From NCBI GenBank assembly GCA_038226665.1, contig JBBRQI010000013.1, forward strand, positions 1 through 64,000: 64,000 bases of DNA, read 5' to 3'. This document shows positions 25,620-35,284 of the stretch, in pieces. Source of the DNA: SZAS-103 sp038226665 (GTDB taxonomy: Bacteria; Pseudomonadota; Gammaproteobacteria; Xanthomonadales; Xanthomonadaceae). The translations under genes and the position numbers were made by a program. The notes under the pieces are model-generated. The model saw only the letters and a list, made by a program, of their open reading frames with translations. It was not told the DNA's origin and did not search any database. Every line of letters starts with the position of its first letter. Within the stretch, counting starts at the first letter, position 1.

Positions 25620-27866
25620 TTATTCCACCGACAAACCGTCGATCTTCTGCCAGCCACGTGGAAGCAGGCTGCCGCGGGTTGCGCGCGCGCCGAGGTATGC
25701 GTCGAGATCCTTCCACGCGAGGCGCATCGGCGTGCGCTGCCCGCTGAAGACGAACAGAGCGCCATCGGCCGGAATCGCTGCGACTGCCGCGACACGTTCG
25801 GTGCCAAGTTTCGCGCGCGGAATCTCGATGAGTTTGTTGCCCTTGCCGCGATCGAGTTCGGGCAATTCGGAGACTGCGAACACGAGCAGATGTCCGGCGG
25901 TTGTGATCACCGCGAGGCGATCGCTCGCCGCATCGCGTACAAGGGCCGGTGCAAGCACGCGTGCGCCATCGGGCAGGGTGATCATCGCCTTGCCGGCTTT
26001 CTGCCGATTTGTGAGGTTCTCGAAACGGGTGACGAATCCGTAGCCGTGGCTCGACGCGAGCACCATGCGCGTGTCGGCATCGCCGGCGACCAGCGCCTGG
26101 AATTGTTCGCCCGGCGCAAGCGTGAAACGGCCGGTGAGCGGCTCGCCGTTGCCGCGCGCGGAGGGAAGCGTGTGCGCAAGCGTGGAAAAACTCCTTCCGC
26201 TCGAATCGAGGAATGCGATTTGCTGCGTGCTGCGCGCGTGGATCGCCTGCAGCAGGCGATCGCCATCGCGATAACTGAGTTCGCCGGCGTTGACGTCGTG
26301 GCCTTTCGCCGCACGCACCCAGCCTTTTTCGGACAACACGACCGTGACGGGTTCGCTCGCTACGAGTTCGGATTCGGAAATTGCCTGCGCCGCGCCGCGC
26401 ACGACCAATGGCGAACGCCGCGCGTCGCCGTATTTCTTCGCATCGGCGAGCAATTCGTCCTTGATGAGTTTCTTCAGTCGCGCATTGGAGCCGAGCGTGT
26501 TCTGGATCGTCGTGCGTTCTTTCGCGAGCTCGCCCTGCTCGCCACGGATCTTCATTTCCTCGAGCCGCGCGAGTTGCCTGAGTTTGGTTTCGAGGATGTA
26601 GTCGGCCTGTTCATCGTCAAGCCCGAAGCGCGCCATCAGCACGGGCTTCGGTTGGTCCTCCTGGCGGATGATGCGGATGACTTCGTCGAGGTTGAGGAAC
26701 GCGACCAGCAATCCTTCGAGCAGGTGCAGGCGGCGTTCGACTTTTGCGAGCCGGTGTTCGAGCCGTCGGCGCACGGTGCGCGTGCGGAACTCCAGCCATT
26801 CGCCCAGGAACGCCTTGAGTGTCTTGACTTGCGGCCGGCCATCGAGGCCGATGATGTTGAGGTTGACGCGGTAGCTGCGCTCGAGATCCGTGGTCGCGAA
26901 CAGATGGCCCATCAGGCTTTCGACATCGACGCGGTTCGAGCGCGGAATCAGCACGATGCGGGTCGGGTTCGCGTGATCGGATTCGTCACGGATGTCGTCG
27001 AGCCACGGCAGTTTCTTCGCGCGCATCTGCTGTGCGATCTGCTCGATCACCTTGCTTGGCGACACCTGGTAGGGCAGTGCAGTGATGACGATGTTGTTGC
27101 CTTCGCGGGTGAACACCCCGCGCGCGCGGACGCTGCCGCCACCGGTCTCGTACATCGCGCGCAGGTCGGCCCGCGGGGTGATGATCTCGGCTTCGGTCGG
27201 ATAATCCGGGCCAAGCACGTGCTCGCACAAGTCGCGCACGGATGCGTCTGGATCGTCTAGCAACCGCACGCACGCGCTGACGATTTCGTTGAGGTTGTGC
27301 GGCGGCACATCCGTCGCCATGCCGACCGCGATGCCGGTGGTGCCGTTGAGCAGCAGGTGCGGCAGTCGTGCGGGCAGCCAGCTCGGTTCTTCCAGCGTGC
27401 CGTCGAAATTCGGCACCCAGTCCACAGTGCCGTGGCCGAGCTCGCCGAGCAGGACTTCAGCGATCGGGGTGAGCTTGGCTTCCGTGTAGCGCATCGCCGC
27501 AAACGATTTCGGATCGTCGCTGGAGCCGAAATTGCCCTGGCCCTCGATCAGCGGATAGCGGTACGAGAACGGTTGCGCCATCAGTACCAGCGCTTCATAG
27601 CAGGCCGAATCGCCGTGCGGATGGTATTTGCCGATCACGTCGCCGACCGTGCGTGCAGCTTTTTTCGGCTTCGACGCGGCGCTCAGGCCCAACTCGCTCA
27701 TCGCAAAGATGATCCGGCGCTGGACGGGCTTGAGGCCGTCGCCGAGGAAGGGCAGGGCCCGGTCGAGGACGACGTACATCGAGTAGTCGAGGTAGGCGCG
27801 CTCGGCGTATTCGCGCAGCGGGACTTGCTCGAATCCGTGGAAACTGGCTCGGGTCGGGTTGGTCAT
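25620..27866 (-). CDS. parC: DNA topoisomerase IV subunit A
   Basis: This 748-residue subunit acts with ParE to unlink daughter chromosomes. The catalytic Tyr127 lies in SFAAMRYTEAKL. The quinolone-determining region GKYHPHGDSACYEA has the wild-type Ser87 and Glu91. The C-terminal beta-pinwheel blades (for example GYGFVTRFENL) are present. Length equals the usual ParC. parE is not in the window. Upstream is a divergent gap shared with the MarR-type gene. Confidence 0.96.
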   Translation of the reverse strand: MTNPTRASFHGFEQVPLREYAERAYLDYSMYVVLDRALPFLGDGLKPVQRRIIFAMSELGLSAASKPKKAARTVGDVIGKYHPHGDSACYEALVLMAQPFSYRYPLIEGQGNFGSSDDPKSFAAMRYTEAKLTPIAEVLLGELGHGTVDWVPNFDGTLEEPSWLPARLPHLLLNGTTGIAVGMATDVPPHNLNEIVSACVRLLDDPDASVRDLCEHVLGPDYPTEAEIITPRADLRAMYETGGGSVRARGVFTREGNNIVITALPYQVSPSKVIEQIAQQMRAKKLPWLDDIRDESDHANPTRIVLIPRSNRVDVESLMGHLFATTDLERSYRVNLNIIGLDGRPQVKTLKAFLGEWLEFRTRTVRRRLEHRLAKVERRLHLLEGLLVAFLNLDEVIRIIRQEDQPKPVLMARFGLDDEQADYILETKLRQLARLEEMKIRGEQGELAKERTTIQNTLGSNARLKKLIKDELLADAKKYGDARRSPLVVRGAAQAISESELVASEPVTVVLSEKGWVRAAKGHDVNAGELSYRDGDRLLQAIHARSTQQIAFLDSSGRSFSTLAHTLPSARGNGEPLTGRFTLAPGEQFQALVAGDADTRMVLASSHGYGFVTRFENLTNRQKAGKAMITLPDGARVLAPALVRDAASDRLAVITTAGHLLVFAVSELPELDRGKGNKLIEIPRAKLGTERVAAVAAIPADGALFVFSGQRTPMRLAWKDLDAYLGARATRGSLLPRGWQKIDGLSVE

Positions 27867-28012
27867 TGCTTACTCGGTGCCGGTAATGTAGGTGATTTGA
27901 CTGCGTGAATCATACGTGGCGCGGCTTCCGGCCGGGACGCTGCGTTGGATCGTAAGGGTAGCGCGCTTCGGCAACTGCACTTAAGGCAGTCAACTCCATG
28001 TTATCAATTGCC

Positions 28013-28040
28013 TTGACAATCATTTTCTTGGCATTAAAAT
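28013..28040 (+). promoter_or_regulatory. Sigma-70-type promoter of the efflux operon
   Basis: TTGACA (28013-28018) and TAAAAT (28035-28040) are separated by 16 bases. The predicted start of transcription falls near 28047, at or beside the ATG of the MarR gene. AATTGCCTTGACAAT across the -35 is an imperfect inverted repeat (ATTG/CAAT) that could be an autoregulatory MarR operator. Confidence 0.65.
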
Positions 28041-28047
28041 GGCATCC

Positions 28048-28596
28048 ATGAGCGTCCCTGACCCCATTAAATCTGACCCCAGCAAATCAGATCCTGTCAA
28101 ATCCGGTTCCACCAAACCCGGTTTTAGCAAATCCGATCCGATCAAGCCCGATCCAGTCAATTGCACCGTCGGCTATTCGGCGGCGGTCAACATCTGCCTG
28201 CTGGTGCGTCAGTTGCGCGACGGCCTCGCCCGCCGGCTTGAACAGGATCTGGCCGACAGCGGCTATCCGATCAACCTCAGCCAGTTCCTCGTGCTGCGCA
28301 AACTCGACGTGCTCGGGCCGATGTCCGCGATCGATCTAGCGCGCGCGGTCGACCACAACCCCGGTGCGATGACGCGCCTGCTCGATCGCCTGGAACAGAT
28401 GGGCTACCTGCGACGCACACCGCATGCCGGGGATCGGCGCGCCTTGCGGATTGAACTCACCGATGCCGGCGTCGCGCTATCGCATGAACTGCGCGCGTGC
28501 GGCGAACGCATGGCCGAGTACGCATTGCGCGCGCTTGCGCCCGATGAACGCGAATCTTTCGTCGCCCTGCTCGAACGCGTCCACGCATCGTTGTGA
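28048..28596 (+). CDS. MarR-family transcriptional regulator
   Basis: The protein has 182 residues. The winged-helix MarR core (~45-180) is clear: INLSQFLVLRKLDVLGPMSA, DLARAVDHNPGAMTRLLDRL (recognition helix), then GYLRRTPHAGDRRALRIELT (wing). An unusual ~35-residue N-terminal extension repeats the pattern DPxKS/SDP. The ATG at 28048 has no Shine-Dalgarno and lies where transcription should start, so the message may be leaderless; ATG 28039 is an in-frame alternative. It overlaps the efflux genes' leader and most likely represses this operon, lifting on binding of a phenolic or drug ligand. Confidence 0.82.
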   Translation: MSVPDPIKSDPSKSDPVKSGSTKPGFSKSDPIKPDPVNCTVGYSAAVNICLLVRQLRDGLARRLEQDLADSGYPINLSQFLVLRKLDVLGPMSAIDLARAVDHNPGAMTRLLDRLEQMGYLRRTPHAGDRRALRIELTDAGVALSHELRACGERMAEYALRALAPDERESFVALLERVHASL

Positions 28597-28646
28597 TTCG
28601 AATCGAAGCGCCTCCGTTGAACGAACAACACCGCCACGGCCAGACC

Positions 28647-30116
28647 ATGAATTCGTCCAGAACCACTTTCGTCACGACTGCATTGCTCGCCGCGTTGCTG
28701 GCCGGCTGCGCGAACATGAAAGGCCTGCAAACGCAGGGCGCGCTGACCGAGCCCGATCATCTTGCAGCCCGGCACAGCCTTGCAGGGGTGAAGCTCACGC
28801 CTGCCGCATGGCCGCAAATCGATTGGTGGAAGGCGCTCGGCGACCCGCAGCTCGATGCATTGATCGATGAAGCCCTTGCGGGCAATCCCACGCTCGCCGC
28901 TGCCGACGCACGCGTGCGCATCGCGCTCGCGCAGGCTGGTGCACAGGATGCCGCGCGCAAGCCGGAAGTCGGCGCGAAAGCTGCGTATTCGGGCATCCGC
29001 ATCCCGGCCACCGTTGCGCCAGCGCCATTCGGTGGACATTACCTTGGCGTGGATCTGCTCAGCCTGAGCGTCGGCTATGCGCCCGATCTGTGGGGTGGCA
29101 AGCGCGCGGCATGGGAAGCGACAGTCGACCAGGCGCGTGCGGCGCAGGTCGATGCGCAGGCTGCACGGCTGACGCTGTCGACGAACGTTGCGCAGGCCTA
29201 TGCGTCCCTCGGCCACGCTGCCGTGCAGGAGGATCTTGCGAAGCGCGAACTCGAACGCTCGCGCACAACGCAGAAACTCACCACGCAGCGCGTGCAGGCC
29301 GGCATCGACAACGCCATCCAGTTGCGCCAGACCGACGCCGCGGTCGCATCGGCACTCGCCGGCGTGCAGGCCGCGCAGGAACAGTCCGCGCTGTTGCGCG
29401 CCACGCTCGCCGCATTGGTCGGGAAGGGACCGGATCGCGGCTTGCAGATCGCGCGTCCGCCCGTGCTCGCCCTGGCTGCGCTGCGATTACCGTCCGATCT
29501 TCCAAGCGATTTGCTGTCGCGCCGTCCGGACATCGTGGCCGCACGCTGGCGCGTCGAAGCCGCTGCGCATGGCATCAAGGCAGCGAAAGCGCAGTTCTAT
29601 CCGAGCGTCAACCTCAGTGCTGCGGCCGGACTCGCATCAGCAGGCCTCGGCACACTGTTCGAGTTGCCGTCGCGTTACCTGCAAGTCGGGCCGGCAATTT
29701 CGTTGCCGATCTTCGACGGTGGCCGTTTGCGTTCCGGTCTCGCCGAGCGCGATGCGAACTACGATGTCGCGGTCGCGCAGTACGATCAGACACTCGTGGA
29801 CGCGTTGCATCAAGTCGCCGAGCAGGTCATCACCCTGCGCTCGCTCGATACCCAGATCGCGATCCAGCAGCAAGCGCTCGATGCCGCGCAATCGGCGTAT
29901 GACCTCGGCCAGAGACGGTACCGCAGCGGCTTGTCGGCGTACCTGGATGTGTTGAGCGTGCAGCAGCCGTTGCTGCGCGCGCAGCAGGGGCTCGCCGACC
30001 TGCATGCACAGCGCGTCATAGCATCGATGCGGCTCGTGCAGTCGCTGGGCGGTGGTTTTCAGCCCGATGACACTTCCTCGCTGCAACCAGCCGCAGCAAA
30101 CGCCTCGTCGCACTGA
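28647..30116 (+). CDS. Outer-membrane efflux lipoprotein, NodT/TolC type
   Basis: The protein has 489 residues. The lipoprotein signal is clear (LLAALLAGC, Cys21). Two OEP repeats follow, with DWWKALGDPQLDALIDEAL and RRPDIVAARWRVEAAAHGIK as family landmarks, and LPIFDGGRLRSGL. It trimerises as the outer-membrane channel of a tripartite pump. ATG 28647 was chosen for the signal peptide. The next genes encode the matching adaptor and MFS pump, so export of toxic organic compounds is inferred. Confidence 0.9.
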   Translation: MNSSRTTFVTTALLAALLAGCANMKGLQTQGALTEPDHLAARHSLAGVKLTPAAWPQIDWWKALGDPQLDALIDEALAGNPTLAAADARVRIALAQAGAQDAARKPEVGAKAAYSGIRIPATVAPAPFGGHYLGVDLLSLSVGYAPDLWGGKRAAWEATVDQARAAQVDAQAARLTLSTNVAQAYASLGHAAVQEDLAKRELERSRTTQKLTTQRVQAGIDNAIQLRQTDAAVASALAGVQAAQEQSALLRATLAALVGKGPDRGLQIARPPVLALAALRLPSDLPSDLLSRRPDIVAARWRVEAAAHGIKAAKAQFYPSVNLSAAAGLASAGLGTLFELPSRYLQVGPAISLPIFDGGRLRSGLAERDANYDVAVAQYDQTLVDALHQVAEQVITLRSLDTQIAIQQQALDAAQSAYDLGQRRYRSGLSAYLDVLSVQQPLLRAQQGLADLHAQRVIASMRLVQSLGGGFQPDDTSSLQPAAANASSH

Positions 30117-30186
30117 ACATCCTTGCCCGAATCACTTCATCACGACCACACCATCACGCCCCTTCCGAATCAGACCGGATACCGCC

Positions 30187-31431
30187 ATGAGCTCTCCCGC
30201 ACCCATCGTCGCCAACGTCACTCCCGGCAAGCCAGCCGGCAAGCGCGGAGTCATGCTGCGCATCCTGCTGTTTGTGGTCGTGCTCGGCCTGATCGGCTGG
30301 GCGCTGTGGTATTTCCTGGAAGGCCGCTGGAACGAATCGACCGACGATGCCTACGTCAACGGCAATGTCGTGCAGATCACGCCGATGGTGCCCGGCACTG
30401 TGGTCAGCATCGGCGCCGATGACGGCGCATTGGTGCGCGAAGGACAATTGCTGGTGCGACTCGATTCGAGCGATGCGCAGGCTGCGCTTGCGCAGTCCGA
30501 AGCAGCGCTCGCGCGCGCAGTGCGCCAGGTGCGCGGCCTCTACAACGGCATCGACAGTTCGCAGGCGTTGCTCTCCACGCGGCGTGTCGAACTCGATCGC
30601 GCGCGCGCCGATTTCGCGCGTCGGCAAAGTCTTGCCGGCACCGGCGCGATCTCGTCCGAGGAACTCGCGCACGCACGCGATCAGCTGTCGGCCGCCGAAG
30701 CTGCGGTCGATGTATCGTCGCAGAAAGTCGCAAGCGACAGCGCGCTTGTCGACAACACCGGCGTCGCGACGCAGCCCGACGTGCAGGCCGCCGCTGCGCA
30801 GGTACGTCAGGCGTACATCAACAATGCGCGCGTGCAGATCGTCGCGCCGGTGACGGGCTATGTCGCGCGTCGCGCCGTGCAACTCGGCCAGCGCGTGCAG
30901 CCCGGCGCGCCGTTGATGGCAGTCGTGCCGCTTGAGCAGGTCTGGGTCGATGCCAACTTCAAGGAAACCCAGCTCACCCACATGCGCATCGGCCAGCCGG
31001 TCGCGTTGCGCGCCGATATCTATGGCAGCGACGTGGACTACAAGGGCCACATTCTGAGCCTCGGCATCGGCACTGGCAGCGCGTTCGCGTTGCTGCCCGC
31101 GCAGAATGCGAGCGGCAACTGGATCAAGATCGTGCAACGCCTGCCGGTACGCATTGCGCTCGATCCGGAACAAGTGCGCAAGCACCCGCTGCGGATCGGT
31201 CTGTCAATGAGCGTCGACGTGAACCTGCACGGCCAGGACGGCGAATTGCTGTCGACCAAGCCCATCGACAAGCCAGTGCTGACGACTGATGTGTACGCGC
31301 ACCAGTTGCAGGATGCGGACGCGTTGGTGACGAAGATCATCGAAGCGAACCTGCCCGGTTCTGCGCACGCATCCGCCGCACATGCACAGGCAGCGCACGC
31401 TGCCGCGATCCCCGCAACCGCGAACCGCTGA
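30187..31431 (+). CDS. EmrA-like membrane fusion protein (HlyD family)
   Basis: The protein has 414 residues. A short cytoplasmic start is followed by one membrane span (~24-43, LRILLFVVVLGLIGWALWYF). STDDAYVNGNVVQITPMVPG is the EmrA lipoyl half-motif. A periplasmic helical hairpin (~110-210) comes next, then IVAPVTGYVARRAVQLGQRV and the beta-barrel WVDANFKETQL. A His/Ala-rich tail ends it. The adaptor links the EmrB-like transporter to the outer-membrane channel. ATG 30187 was chosen over an upstream antisense-like extension. Confidence 0.9.
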   Translation: MSSPAPIVANVTPGKPAGKRGVMLRILLFVVVLGLIGWALWYFLEGRWNESTDDAYVNGNVVQITPMVPGTVVSIGADDGALVREGQLLVRLDSSDAQAALAQSEAALARAVRQVRGLYNGIDSSQALLSTRRVELDRARADFARRQSLAGTGAISSEELAHARDQLSAAEAAVDVSSQKVASDSALVDNTGVATQPDVQAAAAQVRQAYINNARVQIVAPVTGYVARRAVQLGQRVQPGAPLMAVVPLEQVWVDANFKETQLTHMRIGQPVALRADIYGSDVDYKGHILSLGIGTGSAFALLPAQNASGNWIKIVQRLPVRIALDPEQVRKHPLRIGLSMSVDVNLHGQDGELLSTKPIDKPVLTTDVYAHQLQDADALVTKIIEANLPGSAHASAAHAQAAHAAAIPATANR

Positions 31432-31442
31432 GTAGCGCAACC

Positions 31443-32996
31443 ATGGCCGCAGTCGCCGCCGAAACCGCGAGCGGGTTCCGACCGCCGAGCCTTGCGCTCG
31501 CGACGATCGGCCTGTCGCTCGCGACCTTCATGCAGGTACTCGATACCACGATCGCGAACGTGTCGTTGCCGACGATCTCCGGCAACCTCGGCGCAAGCGC
31601 GTCGCAAAGCACGTGGGTCATCACCTCGTTCGCAGTCAGCAACGCGATCGCGCTGCCGTTGACCGGATGGTTGAGCAAACGCTTCGGCGAATCGCGCTTG
31701 TTCGTGTGGGCGACGCTGCTGTTCTCGGTGGCTTCGCTACTGTGCGGGCTTGCGCAGAGCATGGGCATGCTGGTGGTCGCGCGTGCGTTGCAGGGCTTCG
31801 TCGCCGGTCCGATGTATCCGCTCACGCAAAGTCTGCTGGTGTCGATCTATCCGCGCGACAAACGTGGCATGGCGCTCGCGCTGCTTGCGATGGTGACCGT
31901 GGTCGCGCCGATCGCCGGGCCGATTCTTGGAGGCTGGATCACCGACAACTACAGCTGGGAATGGATCTTCTTCATCAACATTCCGATCGGCATCTTCGCG
32001 AGCGTGGTCGTGAAAACCCAGCTCGCCGGTCGCCCCGAGCCGATCGAGAAGCCGCCGATGGATTACGTGGGACTTGCCAGCCTGGTGATCGGCGTCGGCT
32101 GCCTGCAGGTCATGCTCGACCTCGGCAACGACGACGACTGGTTCCATTCGCCGCACATCGTGATTCTCGGAGTTGTTTCGGCCATATCGCTCGCCGTGTT
32201 CGTGATCTGGGAACTCTTCGACAACAAACATCCGCTGGTCGACCTGAGCCTGTTCCGTCATCGCAATTTCAGGGTCGGCACGATCGCGCTGGTGTTTGCC
32301 TACGCGGCATTCTTTTCGGTCGGCCTGCTGATTCCGTTGTGGTTGCAGCGCGATCTCGGCTACACCTCGATCTGGGCGGGGCTGGCGACCGCGCCGCTCG
32401 GCATCCTGCCGGTGTTCCTCGCGCCGCTGGTCGGCAAGTACGCGGGCCGCTTCGACCTGCGCATGATCGCGAGCATCGCCTTCATGTTCATGGCGGCCAC
32501 GAGCTTCATGCGTTCCGGATTCAATCTCGACGTGACCTTCGCGACGATTGCCGGTATCCAGTTGTTGATGGGCATGGGCGTGGCATTGTTCTTCATGCCG
32601 ATCCTGACGATCCTGCTGTCGGACCTGGACGGACGCGAAATCGCATCAGGCTCGGGCCTCGCGACATTCCTGCGCACGCTCGGCGGCAGCTTCGCGGCGT
32701 CGATCACCACTTTCGTCTGGAACAACCGCACCATCGTGCATCACGCGCAGATGACCGAACGCATCTCGATGTACGATCCGTCATCGGCAAGCTCGGTGCT
32801 CGCGCTCGGCATGGGCGACATGCAGCGCGGCGCGGCGACACTCGAGCGCATCATCACCCAGCAGGCATCGCAGATCGGGTTCAACGAAATCTTCTACGCC
32901 TTGGGCTGGATGTTCCTGGCGATCATCGCGTTGATCTGGTTCGCGCGGCCACCGTTCGGCGGTGCCGCGCCCGGCGCAACCAGCGGCGGACATTGA
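31443..32996 (+). CDS. EmrB/QacA-type MFS drug transporter (DHA2)
   Basis: This 517-residue transporter has 14 predicted spans. Family motifs include FMQVLDTTIANVSLPTISG (motif D), WLSKRFGESRLFVW (motif A) and GPILGGWITDNYSWEWIFFI (motif C). It is the proton-driven pump of the tripartite system encoded with the two preceding genes, 11 bases after the adaptor stop. The substrate is probably hydrophobic drugs or fatty acids, inferred from the family. Confidence 0.92.
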   Translation: MAAVAAETASGFRPPSLALATIGLSLATFMQVLDTTIANVSLPTISGNLGASASQSTWVITSFAVSNAIALPLTGWLSKRFGESRLFVWATLLFSVASLLCGLAQSMGMLVVARALQGFVAGPMYPLTQSLLVSIYPRDKRGMALALLAMVTVVAPIAGPILGGWITDNYSWEWIFFINIPIGIFASVVVKTQLAGRPEPIEKPPMDYVGLASLVIGVGCLQVMLDLGNDDDWFHSPHIVILGVVSAISLAVFVIWELFDNKHPLVDLSLFRHRNFRVGTIALVFAYAAFFSVGLLIPLWLQRDLGYTSIWAGLATAPLGILPVFLAPLVGKYAGRFDLRMIASIAFMFMAATSFMRSGFNLDVTFATIAGIQLLMGMGVALFFMPILTILLSDLDGREIASGSGLATFLRTLGGSFAASITTFVWNNRTIVHHAQMTERISMYDPSSASSVLALGMGDMQRGAATLERIITQQASQIGFNEIFYALGWMFLAIIALIWFARPPFGGAAPGATSGGH

Positions 32997-33029
32997 AATG
33001 ACGGAAGCGACGGAAAGCAGGGAAGCTTC

Positions 33030-33170
33030 ATGAGCGTGTTCGGAATGATCATGGTTGTGCTCGGCGTTTACATCGCGATCAAGGTCGTGAGCCTGGTGAT
33101 CCGGTTGGCGATGCTGTTGCTTGTCGCCGGTGGCCTGTACCTGATGTTCTCGCCGATGCTGGGCCACTGA
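33030..33170 (+). CDS. Small hydrophobic membrane protein at operon end
   Basis: The protein has 46 residues. It starts at ATG 33030 behind AGGGAAG and ends at TGA 33168-33170. It has two short hydrophobic stretches (MSVFGMIMVVLGVYIAIKVV and LVIRLAMLLLVAGGLYLMF). It lies 33 bases after the MFS pump on the same strand. No family was recognised. It may be a small regulatory or accessory subunit of the pump, as with other small membrane proteins, but this is a guess. Confidence 0.6.
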   Translation: MSVFGMIMVVLGVYIAIKVVSLVIRLAMLLLVAGGLYLMFSPMLGH

Positions 33171-33183
33171 CGTTCGGAAGGCT

Positions 33184-35106
33184 TCAGTCGCTTTCCCCGA
33201 GTTCGCCGATCGCCGTCGTCAGTTCCGCGATGCGCTCCGTTTCGGAAACAGCAGTGGCTGGCGCTGCATTGGTCGTTCCCGTCTCGCGCAGCCTCTCCTC
33301 GTCGCGCTGCTGCAGTTTCCACATCTGCGCGTAAGCGCCATTTTTCGACAGCAGCGCAATATGCCCGCCGCGCTCGATGACCCGACCAGCGTCCATCACC
33401 AGGATCTCGTCGGCGTTCATCACCGTCGATAGTCTGTGCGCGATGACGAGCGTTGTGCGGCCGACGGCGATGCGGTCGAGCTCGGCCTGGATCGCCTGCT
33501 CGGATTTGGAATCGAGCGCGGACGTCGCTTCGTCGAAAATCAGGATCGCCGGATTCTTCAGCAACGCGCGCGCGATCGCGACGCGTTGTTTTTCGCCGCC
33601 GGACAATTTCAGGCCGCGTTCGCCGACTTCGGATGCGTATCCATCCGGCAGCGACATGATGAGATCGTGGATGTGCGCGGCGCGCGCGACGCTTTCGACT
33701 TCCTCGCGCGTCGCACTCGGGCGGCCGTAGAGGATGTTGTAGTAGATCGTGTCGTTGAACAGCACGGTGTCCTGCGGAACGATCGCGATCGCGCCGCGCA
33801 CCGATGCCTGTGTGTAATCGCGGATGTCGCGCGCGATGCTGGTTTCGTCCTCGATCGTGATGTGCCCGGCATCCACGTCGTAGAAACGGTACAGCAGCCG
33901 CGCGAGCGTGGATTTCCCCGAGCCCGAATGTCCGACAACCGCAACGGTGCCGCCCGGTGGAATCGCGAAGCTCACGTCCTGCAGGATCGTGCGTCGTGGA
34001 TCGTAGCCAAAGCGCACGTTGTCGAACGCCACGCGCGGCGTGCGCGCCTGCAGTGGCTTCGCGTCGACGTGATCCTGCACGTCCTGGCGCTGGTCGAGCA
34101 GGCCGAACAAGCGTTCGAGGTTGGTGAACGCCGCCTTGACCTCGCGGTACATCATGCCGAGCAGGTTCAACGGTGCCGACAACTGCAACAGGTAGGCATT
34201 GACCAGCACCATGTCGCCGACCGTCATGTGCCCGGCAACCACGCCAGCCGCAGCGCGCCACATCATCGCGGTGACGCCGATCGCGACGATCGCGCTTTGT
34301 CCAAGGTTGAGAACGGCGAGGGTCTTGCGCGCCTTGACGCTCGCATTTTCCAGATGGATCAGGTTCTCGTCGTAACGCCGCGCTTCGTGTTCCTCATTGC
34401 CGAAATATTTCACGGTTTCGTAGTTCAGCAGCGAATCCACGGCGCGTTCGTTCGCGCGCGTATCGGCCTCGACCGACGCACGATAAAAGCGCGTGCGCCA
34501 TTCGGTGATCGAGAACGTGAAGGCGACGTAGACGACCAGGGTGGCGAGCGTGATGCCAGCGAACCCCCAGTCGTACTTCCACACCAGCACGCTGGTGACC
34601 ATCGCGATCTCGATGATCGTCGGCAGGATCGTGTACAGCGTCCAGTCGAGCAGGTCGGAGATCGCGCTGCCGCCGCGTTCGACATCGCGCGCCACGCCGC
34701 CGGTGCGGCGCGCAAGATGGAAGCGCAGCGACAACGCGTGCAGGTGGCGGAACACCTGCAGCGTGACCCGCCGCGACACCCGCGCCATCACCCGCGCGAA
34801 CACGACCTGACGCAGTTCGGTGAACAGGGTCGTCGACAATCGCGACGCACCGTAGGCGATCAGCAACATGACCGGAAACACCAGCGGCGTCGGCCGGACG
34901 CCCAGATCGTCCACCAGCGCCTTGAGCACCATCGGCACGACGAGGTTCACAAGCTTGCCGATCAGCACCATCGCCAACGCGAGGCTGATGCGCCCGGAAT
35001 ACGGTTTCAGGAACGGCAACAACTCGCGCACGACCTGCGCTTCGCTGCGTGCGCTGGCGGGGCGTGTGATGGGTGCGTCGCCGGTGGTGTTTGATGAGTC
35101 GGTCAT
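33184..35106 (-). CDS. ABC exporter, ATM1/ABCB7-like half transporter
   Basis: The protein has 640 residues: six spans, then an ATPase. The motifs are Walker A GHSGSGKST, Q-loop IVPQDTVLFND, signature LSGGEKQRVAIARAL, Walker B ILIFDEATSALD, and H-loop VIAHRLSTV. The membrane part has SLLNYETVKYFGNEEHEARR, a hallmark of the ATM1/HMT1 family that exports glutathione-linked sulfur or metal compounds. The last ~60 residues are a Glu/Thr-rich extension. It is convergent with the small membrane protein. Confidence 0.9.
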   Translation of the reverse strand: MTDSSNTTGDAPITRPASARSEAQVVRELLPFLKPYSGRISLALAMVLIGKLVNLVVPMVLKALVDDLGVRPTPLVFPVMLLIAYGASRLSTTLFTELRQVVFARVMARVSRRVTLQVFRHLHALSLRFHLARRTGGVARDVERGGSAISDLLDWTLYTILPTIIEIAMVTSVLVWKYDWGFAGITLATLVVYVAFTFSITEWRTRFYRASVEADTRANERAVDSLLNYETVKYFGNEEHEARRYDENLIHLENASVKARKTLAVLNLGQSAIVAIGVTAMMWRAAAGVVAGHMTVGDMVLVNAYLLQLSAPLNLLGMMYREVKAAFTNLERLFGLLDQRQDVQDHVDAKPLQARTPRVAFDNVRFGYDPRRTILQDVSFAIPPGGTVAVVGHSGSGKSTLARLLYRFYDVDAGHITIEDETSIARDIRDYTQASVRGAIAIVPQDTVLFNDTIYYNILYGRPSATREEVESVARAAHIHDLIMSLPDGYASEVGERGLKLSGGEKQRVAIARALLKNPAILIFDEATSALDSKSEQAIQAELDRIAVGRTTLVIAHRLSTVMNADEILVMDAGRVIERGGHIALLSKNGAYAQMWKLQQRDEERLRETGTTNAAPATAVSETERIAELTTAIGELGESD

Positions 35107-35180
35107 TGGCTAGAGATAGAGTGCTGATGTCCGCGCTTCAAGACCGAAACTTGCTCCTGCAGTTTCGGCATTTGTGATGT

Positions 35181-35237
35181 CCATGGATGGACGAATGCCG
35201 CGAGGGCAGGATGCCCAGGAGCGGCCACCATCCATGG
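35181..35237. repeat. Nested palindromic intergenic element
   Basis: CCATGGATGG (35181-35190) pairs with CCATCCATGG (35228-35237). Between them GGGCA/TGCCC (35204-35216) forms a second small stem. This looks like a dispersed palindromic element, lying between the divergent ABC and MFS genes. Confidence 0.65.
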
Positions 35238-35284
35238 TGGTCACTGTCGCTGCTATGCTGGCACAAAGCACCGCCGGTTCTCCG

